Shown here piece after piece: positions 60,017 to 64,000 of a stretch of 64,000 nt of DNA. A model generated the notes under the pieces. It had not been told where the DNA came from. It worked only from the letters and a program-made list of their open reading frames with translations, and searched no databases. Origin of the DNA: Psychrobacter sp. JCM 18903 (GTDB lineage: Bacteria > Pseudomonadota > Gammaproteobacteria > Pseudomonadales > Moraxellaceae); assembly GCF_000586475.1 (NCBI RefSeq), contig NZ_BAWJ01000005.1:124001-188000 (forward strand), in the 5' to 3' direction. A program made the translations under genes and the position numbers. Within the stretch, counting starts at the first letter, position 1; each line of letters opens with the position of its first letter.

Positions 60017-61678
60017 CTAAGTCGAAATCTTTTTATATTTCATGCGCTTAGGAGTGGCAGCATCACCCATCGTCTTTTTGCGATACGTTTCAAACTCAGA
60101 ATAGTTACCATCGAACCAAACTGGGCCTTCATCTTCGAACGCCAAGATATGAGTCGCGATACGGTCAAGGAACCAGCGATCATGCGAGACGACCATGACC
60201 GTACCTGGGAAGACCTGAATCGCATCTTCTAGCGCACGTAAGGTTTCAATGTCCAAATCGTTTGACGGTTCATCAAGGAGCAAGACGTTCGCGCCCTGCT
60301 TCAATGTCTTAGCTAGCTGTAAACGGTTACGCTCACCACCTGACAATTGACCGACGTGCTTTTGCTGATCTGAGCCTTTGAAGTTAAAGCGACCGATATA
60401 AGCACGACTTGGCGTGGTGTAATCGCCAACCGTAATAATATCAAGACCGTCAGACACTTCTTCCCAAACGGTTTTGCTGTCATCTAAGTTGTCACGTACC
60501 TGACCAACATAGGCAACTTTGACACTTTCGCCCAAATCGACTGAACCCGTATCTGGCGTATCACGTTCGGTAATCATATTAAATAGCGTGGTTTTACCCG
60601 CACCATTTGGTCCGATGATACCGACGATCGCACCAGCTGGCACGTTAAAGCTTAGGTTTTCATAAAGCAGACGATCACCAAATGATTTGGAGATGTTATT
60701 CACTTCAATGACTTTATTACCTAAACGAGGACCGGGCGGAATATAAATTTCAGCTGTCTCATTACGCTGCTGGAACTCTGTTGAGTTCAACTCTTCAAAG
60801 CGCTGTACACGAGATTTAGACTTGGCTTGTTGACCTTTTTGGTTTTTGCGAATCCAATCCAGCTCTTTTTTCAGTGCTTTAGCAAATGACTCTTCTTGCT
60901 TATTCTGCTGCTCTAAACGCGTGTTCTTTTGCTCGAGCCACTCAGTATAGTTACCTTCATACGGATAGCCATGGCCACGATCTAGCTCCAAAATCCACTG
61001 AGCGACGTTGTCTAGGAAATATCTATCATGGGTAATGGCAACGATTGTACCGCTGTAGTTCTGTAAGAACTGCTCTAGCCATGCAACAGATTCGGCGTCT
61101 AAATGGTTGGTTGGTTCGTCAAGTAACAGCATATCAGGGCGTGACAATAGCAAACGACATAGTGCCACACGGCGTTTTTCACCACCAGACAGCTTACTCA
61201 CATCCGCATCCCAAGGTGGCAGACGTAGGGCATCAGCCGCTTTTTCTAACTGAGTATTTAAGTTATGGGCATCCCACGCTTGAATAATGTCTTCCATCTT
61301 GCCTTGTTCTTCAGCAAGCTTATCAAAGTCAGCATCAGGCTCAGCGTATTCTGCATAAATGGCATCTAAACGTGCGAGCGCATCTAATGCTTCACGCATA
61401 CCGTCTTCGACGTTACCGCGTACGTCTTTGCTGTCATCAAGCTGTGGTTCCTGCGGCAGATAACCAATTTTGGTGCCAGTTTGCGCGCGTGCTTCACCAC
61501 TAAATTCAGTATCCACGCCCGCCATAATGCGTAGCAAGGTTGATTTACCTGAACCATTGATACCCAAGACACCAATTTTGGCACCTGGGAAAAATGATAA
61601 GTTAATATTTTTTAAGATTTCACGCTTAGGCGGAACAAGTTTTGACACGTTGTTCATCGTGTAAATATATTGAGCCAT
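60017..61678 (-). CDS. ettA: Energy-dependent translational throttle protein EttA
   Basis: ABC-F ATPase that binds the ribosomal E-site and gates the first elongation steps according to ATP level. The 553-residue protein has two ATPase halves: Walker A GVLGINGSGKSTLLRIMAG with ABC signature KLSGGEKRRVALCRLL and Walker B LLLDEPTNHLDAES, then GIIGPNGAGKTTLFNMI with QLSGGERNRLQLAKTL and LLLDEPSNDLDIETL. The arm and P-site tether region lies between. Start chosen at ATG 61678 (MAQYIYTMNNVSK) with GGAG upstream. Ends PKRMKYKKIST, as EttA. Confidence 0.96.
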   Translation of the reverse strand: MAQYIYTMNNVSKLVPPKREILKNINLSFFPGAKIGVLGINGSGKSTLLRIMAGVDTEFSGEARAQTGTKIGYLPQEPQLDDSKDVRGNVEDGMREALDALARLDAIYAEYAEPDADFDKLAEEQGKMEDIIQAWDAHNLNTQLEKAADALRLPPWDADVSKLSGGEKRRVALCRLLLSRPDMLLLDEPTNHLDAESVAWLEQFLQNYSGTIVAITHDRYFLDNVAQWILELDRGHGYPYEGNYTEWLEQKNTRLEQQNKQEESFAKALKKELDWIRKNQKGQQAKSKSRVQRFEELNSTEFQQRNETAEIYIPPGPRLGNKVIEVNNISKSFGDRLLYENLSFNVPAGAIVGIIGPNGAGKTTLFNMITERDTPDTGSVDLGESVKVAYVGQVRDNLDDSKTVWEEVSDGLDIITVGDYTTPSRAYIGRFNFKGSDQQKHVGQLSGGERNRLQLAKTLKQGANVLLLDEPSNDLDIETLRALEDAIQVFPGTVMVVSHDRWFLDRIATHILAFEDEGPVWFDGNYSEFETYRKKTMGDAATPKRMKYKKIST

Positions 61679-62115
61679 TAACACTCCGATAGACTGCATA
61701 AAAGAGGCGAGCAAATCATACTTAGCAATGATGCCAAGCGTGCTGCACCTCAAAATCAGGGTTACAAATTATAAGCCATTATCGCATTGTGGCGCATACC
61801 CTGCAAGCCAACAGATTGTTTTAACGATTGTTTTACGGCTTTTGTCACAGAGTGCTCAGCTTTCTAGCTAAAAGCGGTAACGAAACCTACTATCGAACCG
61901 TTTCGCTTAACATTCTGACTTATAACTGTTTTATAAAGACCACAAAAAATAGCATCAAAACTTTCGCAAATTTAATCAATAGCCGTTAGCATGTTAGGAT
62001 AACTTAACAGATTCACTCGACCTGACCTAAGTGATATCTGCTAAATTGGTGCACAGGTGAACACAATATTTATGACGTCAATCATTTTGATAGTATTAAC
62101 AAAGGTACTGATAAT
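61679..62115. other. Intergenic region between divergent ettA and ferredoxin reductase
   Basis: About 435 bases. It holds an inverted repeat CGAAAC (61881-61886) and GTTTCG (61900-61905) that could be a regulatory site for the lipid-desaturation pair. No gene seen. Confidence 0.4.
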
Positions 62116-63339
62116 ATGACCAACGGCTATCGCCCTGAAATGATTCAACATGCATTTATCGATTTTATTGGATCACACTTACAGCCGTTTTGGTCTTTCA
62201 CTGTCCCAAAGCTGCGCCTTGTTGCGCGGTATACCCTTAGCGATGACTTAATAGCGCTCAGATTTGAGACCAATCATGCTTTTCGACGGCAATTAGTGGG
62301 TTCGCAACGTGGTTGGCAGGGTGGGCAACATCTTAACTTAAGCGTTCTTATTGAAGGTGTGTATCATCAGCGCAGCTATTCATTATTAGGTTTGGCGCAT
62401 CAACCGCTCTGGTGGCAAAATGCTGCTATCAATAATAGTACTAATAGTGGCGCTAGTAAAAAGCAACCCCCTTATCTTGCGGTTACTATTGCTATGAAGC
62501 CACAAGGCTTGGTTTCGGATTATTTAACCAAACATATGGCACTTGGCAGTGTCATCAATAGTAGTGTCCCCAGTGGCTCTTTCACTTTGGCACAATCATC
62601 TATAAAGGTACAGACAACATCAGCTGCCGAAAAACCTGCTTCTTTATTATTTATCGCGGGTGGCAGCGGTATTACGCCCATGTTAGGGCTCATCACGCAA
62701 GCACTGGACAACGGACATCAGGTGACGTTGCTATATTACAGTCGCACTGAAATGCTCCCGTTCAAAAACCAATGGCAACAACTGAGCATAGCGTATCCAG
62801 CTTTCACCTATCATCTGGTCAATACCGAGAAATCTGATACTTATTTGGCTGGCAAGCGACACTTGAGCGTAGACAGTTTGTTGGCATTAAACCTGCCACT
62901 GGCAGATACGCAAATATTTGCATGCGGGTCACAGACTCTGTTGACTGGCTTATATAAAGCAGCGGCGAAGGTAACCTTACCGCACAATAAAAACCTGCGC
63001 GATAATATCATTGTAGAAAACTTTGGTCATGCGTTGCCTGATTTCAATTTTGATAACAAACAGGCGCTCGATAGAAAAAAACACGCAGCACAACATACTG
63101 TTTATTTACGGGCGAGGCAACGGCAGTTTGACAGTAGCACGACATTATTGAATGCCGCAGAGGACGCAGGAATTCGCTTAGCGCATGGTTGTAGACAAGG
63201 TATCTGCCAGTTGTGTCGCTGCAATAAAGTCAGCGGTGTGGTCAAAAATATTCACACAGGAAAAATGAGCAGTGATGGTTATGAATCTATTCAAACTTGC
63301 ATCAACATTGCCATGACTGATGTGGTGCTAGATATTTAG
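62116..63339 (+). CDS. Ferredoxin reductase fused to C-terminal 2Fe-2S ferredoxin
   Basis: A 407-residue electron-transfer protein of the type that feeds acyl-lipid desaturases (Rv3230c-like). FAD-binding segment YHQRSYSLLGLAHQ (RxYS motif, residues about 94-107), NAD(P)H-binding FIAGGSGITPMLGLIT (about 178-193), and a plant-type [2Fe-2S] cluster HGCRQGICQLCRCN with a fourth Cys in SIQTCINIA near the end. The fatty-acid desaturase gene begins 150 bases downstream on the same strand, so the two probably form one operon: reductase delivering electrons to the desaturase. Confidence 0.92.
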   Translation: MTNGYRPEMIQHAFIDFIGSHLQPFWSFTVPKLRLVARYTLSDDLIALRFETNHAFRRQLVGSQRGWQGGQHLNLSVLIEGVYHQRSYSLLGLAHQPLWWQNAAINNSTNSGASKKQPPYLAVTIAMKPQGLVSDYLTKHMALGSVINSSVPSGSFTLAQSSIKVQTTSAAEKPASLLFIAGGSGITPMLGLITQALDNGHQVTLLYYSRTEMLPFKNQWQQLSIAYPAFTYHLVNTEKSDTYLAGKRHLSVDSLLALNLPLADTQIFACGSQTLLTGLYKAAAKVTLPHNKNLRDNIIVENFGHALPDFNFDNKQALDRKKHAAQHTVYLRARQRQFDSSTTLLNAAEDAGIRLAHGCRQGICQLCRCNKVSGVVKNIHTGKMSSDGYESIQTCINIAMTDVVLDI

Positions 63340-63488
63340 CAACACGGTGATAAAAATAAATACTCATAACGGCTCGTAAGATAGAAACACAGCCTGCTGT
63401 TACCTTATAGCCTACGGCAAAAACTTAAACAACTTATTGAACCGAACCCAGTACCGACTATCCGTACCATTTCGGTTAAGGATTATTT

Positions 63489-64000
63489 ATGCGCTTGCTA
63501 CCACCCGTCACTACTGCACAATCTGCTGTACCAGTTTTGACCCCACTAACTGATGCAAAACAGCAAAAAGCAAAGCAGTTGACTCGCTACCCAACGTTGA
63601 CAGGAGCGCCCTTACCAAAGGCGCAATCTGATGCCCTCGCTCATGAATTAAATGTGCTTTACCGAAGCGTGATGGATTCGTTAGGTAGTGATGACGCACG
63701 ATACATTAAACGAGTGTATGCCGCGGTAGTCTATAGTGAAATGACAGCGCGTGGCTTACTGGCAGCGGCTGGATGCCTGCAGTCAAAACGTAAAATAGTC
63801 TCGACTTGGTTATTGGGCACCTCACTACTGAGTCTCAGCAAAATTCTAAACAATATGGAGCTTGGGCATAATGTCATGCATGGTCAGTATGACTGGATGC
63901 AGCACCCGTATCTCAACAGCCAAAAGTTTGATTGGGACATTGTCTGTCCTGCCCCATTGTGGCAACACTCTCATAATTACTTGCATCATACTTTTACCAA
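63489..64000 (+). CDS. Fatty acid desaturase, 3' end outside window
   Basis: The first 170 residues of a membrane desaturase. Two of the histidine boxes are visible: ELGHNVMHGQYDW (HxxxH) and WQHSHNYLHHTFT (HxxHH), after a hydrophobic segment (KIVSTWLLGTSLLSLSKIL). The frame is open to the window edge. ATG 63489 has AAGGA upstream. Electron supply by the preceding ferredoxin reductase is likely. It would introduce double bonds into acyl chains, a cold-adaptation trait fitting a Psychrobacter-like host. The position of desaturation cannot be told here. Confidence 0.9.
   Translation, partial: MRLLPPVTTAQSAVPVLTPLTDAKQQKAKQLTRYPTLTGAPLPKAQSDALAHELNVLYRSVMDSLGSDDARYIKRVYAAVVYSEMTARGLLAAAGCLQSKRKIVSTWLLGTSLLSLSKILNNMELGHNVMHGQYDWMQHPYLNSQKFDWDIVCPAPLWQHSHNYLHHTFT

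Overview
The window reads as chromosomal DNA of a Psychrobacter-like member of the Moraxellaceae (Gammaproteobacteria). This is inferred from gene order (hemA / TPR protein-lolB-ispE-tRNA-Gln-prs-rplY-pth, proC-yggT, dapA-bamC-purC, pabC-mltG-tmk), from the flavour of the protein sequences, and from the moderately AT-rich intergenic DNA. Nearly everything is housekeeping. There is no rRNA operon, prophage, CRISPR array or transposase gene.

Layout. 1-9.5 kb: hemA (cut by the left edge), a TPR protein, lolB, ispE, two identical tRNA-Gln genes, prs, rplY with a long structured leader, pth and panD. 9.6-15.5 kb: a calcium/cation antiporter, an RDD membrane protein, tRNA-Arg, tRNA-Ser, thiD, yggT, proC and a GNAT acetyltransferase. 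15.5-24.5 kb: tilS, accA, ppx, an Mpo1-like protein, a fadD-type ligase, hemL and a PhnA-like zinc-ribbon protein. 24.8-30.3 kb: ygfZ, dadA, a formate-dehydrogenase-like molybdoenzyme and a TetR regulator. 30.7-35.7 kb: a CsbD-like protein, two related PepSY-like lipoproteins, a NIF3-like protein, an alkyladenine glycosylase and an AtoE-type transporter. 35.9-44.7 kb: purC, a very short BamC-like lipoprotein, dapA, a degenerate metallophosphoesterase, a DegP/HtrA protease and a CPA1 antiporter with a long acidic tail. 44.8-52.9 kb: tmk, mltG, a DpnI-type restriction cassette, pabC, a lipoprotein, aroE and a FUSC transporter. 53-64 kb: an acyl-CoA dehydrogenase, a secreted protein, a CHMI-family isomerase, ybaK, plsB, ettA, and a ferredoxin reductase followed by a fatty-acid desaturase cut by the right edge.

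The most notable accessory region is 46.9-48.76 kb. A homologue of the methyl-directed endonuclease DpnI (D53, E64 and K66 all kept at the DpnI positions), a small DpnD/PcfM-like protein and an unrecognised 188-residue protein sit between pabC and mltG, genes that are normally adjacent. A second theme is a family of about 105-bp intergenic elements with ATAGTC/GACTAT ends, present four times.

A caution applies to the whole window. Twenty genes, many of them essential, are split by single-base indels (24 in total, 23 of them missing bases), mostly in short homopolymers. Restoring one base at each site gives full-length proteins whose total lengths are exact multiples of three. I therefore annotate these as intact genes carrying assembly errors, not as pseudogenes, and give the approximate break point for each. 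RNA, restriction and lipid functions here are inferred from sequence recognition only; no search was run.
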